Assembly: GCF_002217285.1 (NCBI RefSeq)
Contig: NZ_MUGW01000020.1
Location: 1 to 64,000 of the forward strand
DNA from: Flavobacterium hercynium
Lineage (GTDB): Bacteria; Bacteroidota; Bacteroidia; Flavobacteriales; Flavobacteriaceae
Length of the DNA stretch: 64,000 nt
Reading direction: 5' to 3'
The notes under the pieces are model-generated. The model was not told where the DNA came from, made no database searches, and saw nothing but the letters and a program-made list of their open reading frames with translations. Position numbers and translations under genes: made by a program. The stretch's first letter is position 1. Every line of letters begins with the position of its first letter. Below, piece after piece: positions 1 through 8,063 of this stretch.

Positions 1-16
1 GAGTTTTTGTAATTTT

Positions 17-66
17 GTGGTCCTTACGAACCTGTTTACGAACCATTTTTTGCAGGATTTGAAGAA
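17..66. repeat. Left-end repeat of cargo unit 1 (50 bp)
   Basis: This 50-bp sequence recurs at 2446-2495 with a single mismatch (C at 27, A in the second copy). It contains the nonamer TTACGAACC twice, 12 bp apart (24-32 and 36-44), which looks like a pair of recombinase-binding arms. The 16 bases to its left resemble the end of the terminator that flanks the tRNA-Val gene. An in-frame reading has stops on both sides, so it is not an intact gene tail. I infer an element end or attachment-site arm. Confidence 0.6.
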
Positions 67-190
67 GCTTTCAAGCAAGTAGTTTTAAGTAAAATTGATT
101 AAGAGATATTTTCATATCTTAGCCTGTCAGAAATGACTATTTTTAGTCGTAATATAAAAATTAAGAGAGTAAAAAAATAAAATTGCTTAA
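67..190 (+). promoter_or_regulatory. Leader of the AraC-type gene with two small inverted repeats
   Basis: Two short inverted repeats sit in front of the regulator gene: AGATAT-N4-ATATCT at 104-119 and GACTA-TTTT-TAGTC at 135-148. They may be operator half-sites or leader hairpins. No clear TAnnTTTG promoter was found here. Confidence 0.3.
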
Positions 191-1351
191 ATGGATAGTT
201 TCAATTTTCAAAAGACCATCGCAATAATTTCTGTATTTATTTTATTTCTTCTTATTATATTTTTATTGACAGCCGATTCCAATAAAAAACTATCGAATCG
301 ACTTTTTGCAGGGTATCTCATTCTTACTGCTGTTGATGCCAGCGGGGCTTTTATTTCCAACACTATTATTTCCATTCACACAAGTATAGAAGTTTTTAGA
401 TGGACGATGATTTTATTGAATATCCCCCTCTTTTATGTATATGTGTTGTCGCTTTGTTATGAAGATTTTCAATTGAAGACAAAATATTTACTGCACTGCA
501 TTCCATTTGTGGTCCTTAACTTAATTTTAGTTTTTAGAATCTATTCAAATGAATTCGATAAAAGATTTTTTTTCAGACATCATTCCGAAACTGCTGAAAT
601 GATAATTTTTCAAATTATGATTGAAGTGCAATATTTTTTATACGTTATAATGATCATTTCGTTGTTAAAAAAGTATAAAAAAATCTATCTCGAAAATAAT
701 TCGTTTTCTACTAATTCCGTTTATAAATGGCTATTTCAAATAACAATTGTATTTGCAATAGTTCACTATTTCGGGACTTTTAAAAATATTCTACGATATA
801 CAGATTATCATCAACTTTTGATATTTGTTAACGGCTTTTTAGAAATCATTGCATTGATAGCAATAAGTTGGTTTGTTTTACAATCGCTTAAATATTCAGA
901 ATTTTTTAAAGGAATAACTTCTGAAGTAGAATTAGTAAAAGGCTTTACCAAAACACATATTCCGAAAACCTTAATTCAGGAAGAAAAGAATAACCATAGT
1001 ATTATCAATTTTCAAGTTGAAATGCTAAAGAAATATATGATTGAAAAAAAACCTTATTTAGATCCATCACTTTCATTGCAAAATTTGGCTTCACAAATAA
1101 ATATGCCAGCTCGTGAATTATCGATTTTGGTTAATTCAAATATGAATATGCGTTTTTTTGATTTTGTAAATCAATATCGTATTGAAAATGCAATGGAATT
1201 ATTACAAAATCATTCTAAAAGCGATTTAACGGCTTTAGAAATTCTGTACAAAGTAGGTTTTAATTCAAAATCATCATTTAATACTGCTTTTAAAAAACAT
1301 ACTTCTTTGACACCTAGTGAATATAGAAAAACTTATTCTAAAATTTATTAG
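191..1351 (+). CDS. AraC-family regulator with N-terminal membrane domain
   Basis: A 386-residue protein. The first ~235 residues hold about seven hydrophobic segments. After a linker, residues ~275-386 form an AraC/XylS double helix-turn-helix domain; the last ~45 residues read like the second HTH and the family signature (VGFNSKSSFNTAFKKHTSLTPSEY). This membrane-HTH architecture is common in Flavobacteriia and is thought to couple a signal in the envelope to transcription. The ligand is unknown. It is followed at 144 bp by a secreted aspartic-protease-like gene in the same orientation. The two form the cargo of the first repeat-bounded unit beside tRNA-Val, so the target may be local. Confidence 0.85.
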   Translation: MDSFNFQKTIAIISVFILFLLIIFLLTADSNKKLSNRLFAGYLILTAVDASGAFISNTIISIHTSIEVFRWTMILLNIPLFYVYVLSLCYEDFQLKTKYLLHCIPFVVLNLILVFRIYSNEFDKRFFFRHHSETAEMIIFQIMIEVQYFLYVIMIISLLKKYKKIYLENNSFSTNSVYKWLFQITIVFAIVHYFGTFKNILRYTDYHQLLIFVNGFLEIIALIAISWFVLQSLKYSEFFKGITSEVELVKGFTKTHIPKTLIQEEKNNHSIINFQVEMLKKYMIEKKPYLDPSLSLQNLASQINMPARELSILVNSNMNMRFFDFVNQYRIENAMELLQNHSKSDLTALEILYKVGFNSKSSFNTAFKKHTSLTPSEYRKTYSKIY

Positions 1352-1494
1352 ATAAAATTAGTGATTATTTGGTTCGACTTCATGAAATCGGTCGTTTTGC
1401 AGCAGATAATAAATCAAATTTGCTTCCAATTAAAGACAATATTGTCTGAACGGGATAATGCTGAAAACCAAATTTAGAGTAAGCAAAAAGAATT

Positions 1495-2301
1495 ATGAAA
1501 ACAAAAAAAACAGTATTTAGTCTGCTGTTCGCGTGCATTGCTATTTCCAGTTTTGCGCAAGATACCATTCAACTTAAAGCGTATGTTGAAAACATGAAAA
1601 CAATAGATGTTTTCATTGAAGGGAAAAAATATAATTTTCTCTTTGATACTGGTGGCGCTGATACGTTCATTTCTCCGGAGATTGCAAAATCTTTAAATAA
1701 AGAAATATACGGCAGTATTACAGGGTTTAGAATGAGTGGCGAAATAATTAAGGCAAAAAAAGCAAATGACATTGCACTTACAATAGGAACAACAAAACTA
1801 CTTCATAAAACAGTTAGTGTTTGGGATTTAATGAGTATTCTTCCTAAAGATTTTTCAAGAATTGATGGCATAATATCTCTTAAATCCTTTGAGGAAAATG
1901 TTCTGACTATTGATCTCTCTAAAAATATTGTAATTGTCGAAAATAAAAATTCTGCTAAAAAGAAGATAAAAGGAAAATTGCCTTTAAAAACGAGATTTGC
2001 AAACGGTCTGGAAGGATCAGAGCTGAATATATTTTTTGGTATACCAAAGGACAAAAATCTTTATTGGTTTCTTTTTGATTCAGGAAACAGCGGTCCGCTA
2101 CTTCTTTCACAAGAAAGTGCTGAAATTTGGAAAGTGCAAAATGAAAAAAATCAGGAATCAGAATTTATCATTGGTGAAAAAAAACTTAGAATAAAACCTT
2201 TCGTCAGAGACATAATTTATGACGGGGTTCTCAATTTCGAAGCAATTAGTAATTATGTTTTTACAATTGATTTAAGAAACAAAGAAGTTTGGATTAATTA
2301 A
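1495..2301 (+). CDS. Secreted retropepsin-like aspartic protease family protein
   Basis: 268 residues with a signal peptide (1-21, ending SSFAQ). Two pepsin-type motifs are visible: FDTGG with Asp51 and FDSGN with Asp195, about 145 residues apart. The protein therefore looks like a two-lobe, single-chain aspartyl protease of the kind common in Bacteroidota. Hydrophobic stretches after each motif fit the usual psi-loop. It is likely periplasmic or surface-exposed. The gene follows the membrane AraC gene and ends just before the terminator-containing repeat at 2317-2445. The substrate is unknown. Confidence 0.75.
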   Translation: MKTKKTVFSLLFACIAISSFAQDTIQLKAYVENMKTIDVFIEGKKYNFLFDTGGADTFISPEIAKSLNKEIYGSITGFRMSGEIIKAKKANDIALTIGTTKLLHKTVSVWDLMSILPKDFSRIDGIISLKSFEENVLTIDLSKNIVIVENKNSAKKKIKGKLPLKTRFANGLEGSELNIFFGIPKDKNLYWFLFDSGNSGPLLLSQESAEIWKVQNEKNQESEFIIGEKKLRIKPFVRDIIYDGVLNFEAISNYVFTIDLRNKEVWIN

Positions 2302-2316
2302 AAACCGATTGTTTAA

Positions 2317-2445
2317 ACCTTAAGTTCTTCGAATCACTAATCCCTGTGAATTTAGGCACTGAGGAATATTCTAAAAGTTCTAAGGTAACTTTCGAACCAA
2401 AATAAACCTCCAAAATCAAATGACTTTGGAGGTTTATAAATTATA
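2317..2445. repeat. Right-end repeat of cargo unit 1
   Basis: This imperfect repeat of ~130 bp matches 5155-5282. Shared blocks are ACCTTAAG, TTCGAATCA, TTTCGAACCAAAA, and then a 32-bp identical terminator hairpin. The spacing from ACCTTAAG to the hairpin is 87 and 88 bp in the two copies, although the bases between have diverged. In the second copy the block abuts the CCA end of tRNA-Val. I infer a duplicated tRNA 3'-flank, as expected for an element end created by integration at the tRNA. Confidence 0.65.
2404..2435. terminator. Terminator-like hairpin, copy 1
   Basis: Perfect 11-bp stem (AAACCTCCAAA at 2404-2414 with TTTGGAGGTTT at 2425-2435) around a 10-base loop. It can end the aspartic-protease transcript. 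It is identical in stem and loop to the hairpin at 5243-5274 beside tRNA-Val. Confidence 0.75.
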
Positions 2446-2495
2446 GTGGTCCTTAAGAACCTGTTTACGAACCATTTTTTGCAGGATTTGAAGAA
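2446..2495. repeat. Left-end repeat of cargo unit 2 (50 bp)
   Basis: Second copy of the sequence at 17-66, with 49 of 50 bases the same. It directly follows the terminator-containing repeat and precedes the Cys-rich gene, so the boundary between units 1 and 2 lies near 2445. Confidence 0.6.
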
Positions 2496-2544
2496 ACTTA
2501 TAGCTAAATAAGTTACTAATGAATTTTATATCTAAATTTGTTAT

Positions 2545-2868
2545 GTGAAAATACTCGTAACAATATTGTCTTTTATTGTACTGCTTCTTTCGACAGTACC
2601 TTGTTCTGCATTTACTAAACACTCAAAATGTAGTGTTGAAAAAAATTGCGAGAATGATTCACATGACTGCGGTAAGGAGTGCAATGGAAAATGTTCTCCA
2701 TTTTATTCATGCGGAACCTGCGTGGGTTTTACCATAAACTCTAATTCTGTAATTATCACTGAAAAATTAGAATTCATTATCGAAGAAGCGCAACAGACAT
2801 TAAGTTACAATAAGTTTGTAGATTCTTCTTTTTTCTGTAAAATTTGGCAACCTCCTAAAACTTCTTAA
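2545..2868 (+). CDS. Small secreted Cys-rich protein (DUF6660-like)
   Basis: 107 residues starting at GTG (an overlapping ATG at 2543 is followed at once by TGA). Residues 1-22 form a signal peptide. The mature part is rich in cysteine and in acidic/His residues (CSVEKNCEN, HDCGKECNGKC, SCGTC). Small proteins of this kind, DUF6660 in my recollection, commonly precede TonB receptor genes in Flavobacteriia. The next gene, 72 bp away, is such a receptor, so the pair probably works together. A role in metal handling is inferred only from the Cys/His/Asp content. Confidence 0.55.
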   Translation: MKILVTILSFIVLLLSTVPCSAFTKHSKCSVEKNCENDSHDCGKECNGKCSPFYSCGTCVGFTINSNSVIITEKLEFIIEEAQQTLSYNKFVDSSFFCKIWQPPKTS

Positions 2869-2940
2869 TTTAAACAATTTTAGCCCGCTTAATTTATTAT
2901 TATGCAGGCTCATTATCTATATTAATTTAAGAAATCACAA

Positions 2941-5118
2941 ATGTTTAAATATATTTTATTAATTGTGGCAATAGTATCTATTGGCACTGTACAGGCACAG
3001 AATACAATCAAATTCCATATAAACAATGCTGTAACTAATGAACCTGTAAAAGGTGCAACTGCAAAAATTGAAGAAACAAATTCCATTTTCAAATCTGACA
3101 ATGATGGTAATATCATTCTTGAAAATCTTAAAAACGGAAATTATACCTTGTCTATCTCAATAGAAGGTTACGTGCCAAACAGAATACTTTTTAAAGTACC
3201 TTCAACTGCTAATTTTATAGAAATCGCATTGCAAAGCGAAGACGAAGAGGCTGAAGAAATGGAAGAAATAATTGTTACTTCAACCAGAGGAACAAGAACA
3301 ATTAGCAATATTCCGACTAGAGTAGAATTTATTGCTGGGGAAGAATTGGAAGAAAAAGCCAATATGAAACCAGGCGATATTCGCATGATGCTTAATGAAA
3401 GTACTGGAATCCAAACCCAACAGACTTCTGCAACTTCTGGTAACTCTTCCATCAGGATTCAAGGATTAGATGGTCGATATACCCAAATATTAAAAGATGG
3501 ATTTCCAATCTACTCAGGAGCTTCAAGCGGACTGGGATTACTCCAGACTCCTCCATTAGATTTAAAACAAGTTGAAATAATAAAAGGTTCTGCTTCTACT
3601 CTTTATGGCGGAGGAGCAATTGCAGGTTTGGTCAATCTTGTGTCTAAAACTCCGACCGAAGAAAGAGAACTACGATTTTTAATTAATGGAACCTCTGCTC
3701 TTGGTTTGGATATCAATGGATTTTATTCCCAGCAGTTTAACAAAATTGGATTAACCGTTTTTGCGTCCCATGATCGAAACGCACCATATGATCCTGCTGA
3801 TATACAATTAACTGCTATTCCGAAATTTGAACGTTTTAATTTTAATCCAAAGCTATTTGTAAATTTTAATGAAAACACTAAACTAAATTTTGGTATAAAC
3901 ACCGTCTTTGAAAATCGTATAGGTGGAAATATTGATTATATTAAAGATGAAAACAAATATCCTGGCAGTTACTTCGAAAGAAATAAAACCCAGAGAATAA
4001 GTACTCAGTTTGCGTTAACTCATAAATTCAATGAGAAAGAATCTTTAACTATTAAAAACAGTTTTAACAATTTCAGCCGTGTTATCACGATTCCTGATTA
4101 CGTTTTTGACGGCTTGCAAAATAGTACCTTTTCTGAAATCAGCTATTCTAAAAATGGTGAAATTGCAGAATGGGTTGCCGGGGGAAATTTATATACCGAC
4201 AATTTTACTGAAAATAGTCAGGCCTCTTTTCCTTTAAGAAACTATAACCAGATTACATACGGTGCTTTCCTTCAAAATACCGTGAAAGCTAAAGAATGGC
4301 TGGAAATAGAAACAGGTCTAAGAGGCGATTATGTTATTGATTATGGGTTCTCACTGCTTCCAAGAGTTTCGGCTTTATTTAAAATTAGTTCTAAGTTTAC
4401 ATCTCGAATTGGAGGAGGTTTGGGCTATAAAACCCCTGCTATTTTTACTGAAGAAAGTGAACGCATACAGTATCAAAATGTTCTTCCTATTAACAGTGAT
4501 TTTAATAAACTTGAAAAAAGTTACGGTTTTAATTTTGATGTAAATTATAAAACTAAAATTACAGAAGATCTTTCCTTATCATGGAATCAGTTATTTTTCT
4601 ACACCAATGTCGATAATCCTTTGATATTAAACCCTCTTCCTGATAACATTTATCAGTTTGTAAACGTAAACGGATATTTGGACACTAAAGGAACTGAAAC
4701 AAACATGAAATTAGGATATAAAGATTTTAAGTTGTTTCTAGGTTATACCTACACAGATGCATCGATAGATTCTAATGGAGTAAAATCTCAAAACCCTTTA
4801 ACAGCTAAACACAGATTAAATAATGTTTTGATGTACGAAGTTGAAGAAAAATGGAAAGCTGGTTTAGAAGCATACTATTACAGTTCTCAAAAATTAAGTG
4901 ACGGCACAACAGGAAGAGACTACTGGATTTTTGGTTTTATGGCGGAAAGACTTTGGGAGAATTTTTCAGTTTATGCCAATTTCGAAAACTTTACAGACAC
5001 TAGGCAAACCAAATTTGGAAGCATATATACAGGAACTATTACAAATCCCGTTTTCAAAGATATCTATGCACCGTTAGACGGATTTGTAGTTAATGCAGGT
5101 ATCAAAATTAAAATTTAA
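2941..5118 (+). CDS. TonB-dependent outer-membrane receptor with carboxypeptidase-like N-domain
   Basis: 725 residues. Signal peptide 1-20 (VQAQ). A carboxypeptidase regulatory-like beta domain spans ~22-100, followed by an acidic linker (EDEEAEEMEE) and the TonB-box-like segment EIIVTSTRG. A plug domain at ~112-225 holds VEIIKGSASTLYGGGAIAG, and a ~500-residue beta-barrel ends in an aromatic-rich strand and KIKI. It imports a substrate across the outer membrane using the ExbB-ExbD-TonB complex, which is also encoded in this window. There is no SusD partner; the neighbour is the Cys-rich protein, which argues for a small ligand such as a metal complex rather than a glycan. It is cargo of the second repeat-bounded unit. 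Confidence 0.85.
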   Translation: MFKYILLIVAIVSIGTVQAQNTIKFHINNAVTNEPVKGATAKIEETNSIFKSDNDGNIILENLKNGNYTLSISIEGYVPNRILFKVPSTANFIEIALQSEDEEAEEMEEIIVTSTRGTRTISNIPTRVEFIAGEELEEKANMKPGDIRMMLNESTGIQTQQTSATSGNSSIRIQGLDGRYTQILKDGFPIYSGASSGLGLLQTPPLDLKQVEIIKGSASTLYGGGAIAGLVNLVSKTPTEERELRFLINGTSALGLDINGFYSQQFNKIGLTVFASHDRNAPYDPADIQLTAIPKFERFNFNPKLFVNFNENTKLNFGINTVFENRIGGNIDYIKDENKYPGSYFERNKTQRISTQFALTHKFNEKESLTIKNSFNNFSRVITIPDYVFDGLQNSTFSEISYSKNGEIAEWVAGGNLYTDNFTENSQASFPLRNYNQITYGAFLQNTVKAKEWLEIETGLRGDYVIDYGFSLLPRVSALFKISSKFTSRIGGGLGYKTPAIFTEESERIQYQNVLPINSDFNKLEKSYGFNFDVNYKTKITEDLSLSWNQLFFYTNVDNPLILNPLPDNIYQFVNVNGYLDTKGTETNMKLGYKDFKLFLGYTYTDASIDSNGVKSQNPLTAKHRLNNVLMYEVEEKWKAGLEAYYYSSQKLSDGTTGRDYWIFGFMAERLWENFSVYANFENFTDTRQTKFGSIYTGTITNPVFKDIYAPLDGFVVNAGIKIKI

Positions 5119-5154
5119 GTTTAAAAACTATTTGTATTTATCGTAAACTTTTTG

Positions 5155-5282
5155 ACCTTAAGGTATTCGAATCAAAAATCTCTGTAAAACCAATAGATGA
5201 AACGTGGTATATAAAAATGGCACGTAATTTTCGAACCAAAAAAAACCTCCAAAATCAAATGACTTTGGAGGTTTCTAAATTT
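5155..5282. repeat. tRNA-Val 3' flank, second copy of right-end repeat
   Basis: The partner of 2317-2445, lying directly against the CCA end of tRNA-Val. Alignment around the core reads GGAGGTTT-n-TAAATT followed by GTGG or GGTGG in both copies. A shortened match sits at 1-20. These are three att-like junctions. Confidence 0.65.
5243..5274 (-). terminator. tRNA-Val terminator hairpin, copy 2
   Basis: Stem AAACCTCCAAA (5243-5253) with TTTGGAGGTTT (5264-5274), just beyond the 3' end of the minus-strand tRNA. On the minus strand it is followed by a run of T, so it is a good intrinsic terminator for the tRNA. It can also stop the TonB receptor transcript from the other side. Confidence 0.8.
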
Positions 5283-5360
5283 TGGTGGGCGATGAGGGGT
5301 TCGAACCCCCGACCCCCTCGGTGTAAACGAGGTGCTCTGAACCAGCTGAGCTAATCGCCC
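5283..5360 (-). tRNA. tRNA-Val (anticodon TAC)
   Basis: The minus strand folds into a full cloverleaf. The acceptor stem GGGCGAT pairs with ATCGCCC, the D-arm contains AGCTCAGCTGGTT, and the anticodon stem CCTCG/CGAGG encloses loop TTTACAC with anticodon TAC. The T-arm carries GGTTCGAACCCC. An encoded CCA lies at 5283-5285, so the mature body is 5286-5360. tRNA 3' ends are common integration sites, and the flanking repeats suggest this one has been used as such. Confidence 0.97.
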
Positions 5361-5540
5361 TATTTTACTAGGTCGCTATCATTTCGTGATTGCGAGTGCA
5401 AATATACGCTTGTTTTTGAGTTCTGCAAACAAAAAACAGAAAAAAATTAAACTTTTTTTCAATGTTTTCGCTATCTCGCTGTAATGTAATTTGTTAGGGA
5501 CGTTATTTTTTTTGACTTTTTTTAGATTTACCTCTGCGTT

Positions 5541-6767
5541 TTACGATAAAGGCAATTCCGCAACAACAAAAGTACTTCCGCCTACATAAATAAAATCATT
5601 TTCAGAAGCATTATTCTTTGCTTCTAGAAACGCCGCAGCTACAGAATCGTATTTTTCACCTAATAAACCATGAGTTTTCGCAGCACTTTGTAAAATCTCA
5701 GTAGCTAAGCCACGGGAAGAATCAGGTCTGCAAAAATAATATTGAGCGTTTTTAGGAAAAAGAGGCAAAATAGAATCCAGGTCTTTGTCGTTTACAACTC
5801 CCAGAACAATATGCAGTTTTTCGAAAGTCCCTTTCTGAATCTGGTTCAGCACAACAGTCAAACCATGTTTGTTATGAGCGGTGTCGCAAATTATTTTAGG
5901 CGAAGAACCCAATTGCTGCCATCTTCCTTGCAATCCTGTGTTTTTAACAACATGCAGTAATCCCGATTTTAGCTGATCATCCGAAACTTTAAATTCATTT
6001 TGTGTGTTAAGTATTGCGATGGTTTGCTGAACTGTTTTTTTATTATGAAACTGATAATCGCCAATTAGGTCAGAAGCAAATACATCTATAACCAGTTCAG
6101 AGGCAAAATAAATGGGAGCGCTTTTTTCTTCGGCTTTAGCCAAAAAAACAGGCTTCGTTTCTGCGGTATATTCGCCAATAACAACCGGAACGTTTTGTTT
6201 AATAATTCCCGCTTTCTCTCCGGCAATTGCCTGCGTTGTATTTCCTAAAAACTGAGTGTGATCTAAATCGATATTCGTAATAACAGACACCAAAGGCGTA
6301 ATAATGTTTGTCGCGTCCAATCTTCCGCCCAGACCCACTTCTATAATCGCAATGTCTACTTTTTCTGAAACAAAATAATCAAACGCCAGGCCAACAGACA
6401 TTTCGAAAAAACTCATATCATTGGCTTCAAAAAAAGATTTGTGCTCGGCGATGAACTCACAAACAAAATCTTCAGAAATATCTTCGCCATTAATTTTAAT
6501 TCTTTCTCTAAAATCTTTTAGGTGAGGCGATGTGTATAATCCTACTTTATATCCGGCTTCCTGTAGAACGGAGGCAAGCATGTGCGAGGTCGAACCTTTT
6601 CCGTTTGTTCCCGCTACGTGAATGCACTTTAAAACGTTCTCAGGATTGCCAAGATGCGCAGAAAGCAACCTAATATTGGTTAGGTCTTCTTTGTACGCAG
6701 AAGCCCCCTGTAATTGATACATTGGCAATTGATTAAACATCCAATTTGTGGTGTCTTGATAGTTCAT
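5541..6767 (-). CDS. folC: Bifunctional folylpolyglutamate/dihydrofolate synthase
   Basis: 408 residues, normal length for FolC. The Mur-ligase-type P-loop is GTNGKGS (53-59), the family motif GLGGRLDATN lies at 145-154, and the substrate loop YTSPHLKDFRERI is at 78-90. The enzyme joins dihydropteroate or tetrahydrofolate to glutamate using ATP in the cytoplasm. It is transcribed away from exbB, with 131 bp between the starts. That spacer carries a 10-bp inverted repeat at 6798-6840. Confidence 0.95.
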   Translation of the reverse strand: MNYQDTTNWMFNQLPMYQLQGASAYKEDLTNIRLLSAHLGNPENVLKCIHVAGTNGKGSTSHMLASVLQEAGYKVGLYTSPHLKDFRERIKINGEDISEDFVCEFIAEHKSFFEANDMSFFEMSVGLAFDYFVSEKVDIAIIEVGLGGRLDATNIITPLVSVITNIDLDHTQFLGNTTQAIAGEKAGIIKQNVPVVIGEYTAETKPVFLAKAEEKSAPIYFASELVIDVFASDLIGDYQFHNKKTVQQTIAILNTQNEFKVSDDQLKSGLLHVVKNTGLQGRWQQLGSSPKIICDTAHNKHGLTVVLNQIQKGTFEKLHIVLGVVNDKDLDSILPLFPKNAQYYFCRPDSSRGLATEILQSAAKTHGLLGEKYDSVAAAFLEAKNNASENDFIYVGGSTFVVAELPLS

Positions 6768-6797
6768 TAATTTGGATAAAATAAGTTGTGAGTTGAA

Positions 6798-6840
6798 ATA
6801 ATTTTCACTTTTTTTAGTTTAATATTACAATGAAAATTAT
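6798..6840. promoter_or_regulatory. Inverted repeat in the folC/exbB divergent promoter region
   Basis: ATAATTTTCA at 6798-6807 is perfectly complementary to TGAAAATTAT at 6831-6840, with 23 bases between. The position between divergent starts suits a regulator-binding site for exbB, folC or both. The cognate regulator is not known; an iron-type repressor is only a guess from the role of exbB. Confidence 0.4.
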
Positions 6841-6898
6841 CTTTATTGCAAATTTCAAATATTTTTTAGAATTAATTATTAAAAACACGAATTAATAT

Positions 6899-7594
6899 AT
6901 GTTTAGTTTCATTCAATTACAAACAGATACCATCGCAAACGCCGCATCTAACGTAGTTATCGAAAAAATTGCTCCCAATACGGAGATCTCTGTTTTGGGG
7001 TTTATTTTAAAGGGAGGTTTCTTTTTAATTCCCATTGCGATCTTATTGTTTTATACGTTTTACGTAATTATTGAGCGTTATTTGTATATCAGCAAAGCAT
7101 CAAAAATAGACAACAGATTAGTGCAGGATATTGGAGATAAATTAAACTCAGGAAATATAGAACACGCCAGAACAATTGTAGAAAGAAGCGATTCAGCCGT
7201 TGGAAATATTTTAAAAGAAGGAGTTTTGGTAATCGGACGACCAATTGCAGAAATAGAATCTAATATGGACCGTGCAGCCGATATCGAAATTGGTGAAATG
7301 GAAAGACGTTTAGGACATTTGGGACTAATTGCCGGTATCGCACCAACATTAGGATTTATTGGAACCATTTCCGGAGTTATCAAGATTTTTTACAGCATAT
7401 CAGTAACAGAAAATATTAGTATCGGAAACATCTCAGGAGGTCTATACGAGAAAATGATCAGTAGTGGATCCGGATTAATCGTTGGAATCATCGCTTATAG
7501 TGGATATCACTTATTGAATGGAAAAATCGATGATTTTGCTTTAAAAATTCAGAAACAAATATTAGAATTTGTCAATATAATTCAAAGAGCATAA
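6899..7594 (+). CDS. exbB: MotA/TolQ/ExbB proton channel family protein
   Basis: 231 residues with three hydrophobic segments at about 36-60, 142-165 and 188-206. The second carries the family core APTLGFIGTISGVI (148-161). It forms the inner-membrane proton channel that powers TonB. exbD starts 3 bp after the stop, so the two are co-translated. The N-terminal ~30 residues are a short periplasmic extension, as in many Bacteroidota ExbB proteins. TolQ is the alternative, but the nearby TonB favours ExbB. Confidence 0.88.
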   Translation: MFSFIQLQTDTIANAASNVVIEKIAPNTEISVLGFILKGGFFLIPIAILLFYTFYVIIERYLYISKASKIDNRLVQDIGDKLNSGNIEHARTIVERSDSAVGNILKEGVLVIGRPIAEIESNMDRAADIEIGEMERRLGHLGLIAGIAPTLGFIGTISGVIKIFYSISVTENISIGNISGGLYEKMISSGSGLIVGIIAYSGYHLLNGKIDDFALKIQKQILEFVNIIQRA

Positions 7595-7597
7595 GGT

Positions 7598-7993
7598 ATG
7601 TCTATTAAAAGAAAAAGAAGATTTCATGCCGAAGTGGCCACTTCATCCCTGAGTGACATTATGTTTTTCTTGCTGTTGTTTTTTCTTATTATCTCAACGC
7701 TTGCAAATCCAAATGTTATTAAGATGACATTGCCCAAAGCAAAATCGAATGAAAAAACCAACAAACAGCTTATTAGCTTGTCGGTTACAGAAGATAAAAA
7801 ATTCTACATTGATAAAGAACCAGTTGATTTTGAAAATCTGGAAACTAGTTTAATGTCAAAAATAGGAGCAGACAAAACGCAAACAGTTGTAGTACGAATT
7901 CCGTTTAACCTTCAGGTGCAGGATTTAGTAGATGTATTGCAAATAGGAGTAAAGAACAATCTAAAGTTTGTCATTGCTACAAGTCCAAAGTAA
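7598..7993 (+). CDS. exbD: ExbD/TolR biopolymer transport protein
   Basis: 131 residues: a basic N-terminus, one membrane helix (~19-36) containing the conserved proton-carrying Asp20 in LSDIMFFLLLFF, and a periplasmic domain to the end. It partners ExbB in converting proton flow into movement of TonB. It shares a transcript with exbB and is closed by the strong hairpin at 8017-8061. Confidence 0.9.
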   Translation: MSIKRKRRFHAEVATSSLSDIMFFLLLFFLIISTLANPNVIKMTLPKAKSNEKTNKQLISLSVTEDKKFYIDKEPVDFENLETSLMSKIGADKTQTVVVRIPFNLQVQDLVDVLQIGVKNNLKFVIATSPK

Positions 7994-8016
7994 AATAAGT
8001 TGGGCGTGACCACAAT

Positions 8017-8061
8017 AAAAAAATGGGCTAATCAGCATAACGTTGATTCGCCCATTTTTTT
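8017..8061. terminator. Bidirectional terminator between exbD and tonB
   Basis: Long hairpin with A7 on the left and T7 on the right: AAATGGGC...AATCA, an 8-base loop, then TGATT...GCCCATTT. It serves convergent transcripts from exbD (+) and the TonB gene (-). Confidence 0.85.
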
Positions 8062-8063
8062 AT

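Noticed and set aside
17-95. Tail of an integrase or other gene at the left window edge
   Set aside because: A stop at 10-12 lies in the same frame just upstream, and the second copy has an internal stop, so no intact coding tail is supported.
1380-1568. Minus-strand ORF of 62 codons overlapping the start of the aspartic-protease gene
   Set aside because: It lies antisense over the signal-peptide region and has no start context or family resemblance.
2434-2622. Minus-strand ORF across the unit boundary
   Set aside because: It crosses the 50-bp repeat and the antisense of the Cys-rich gene; no family resemblance.
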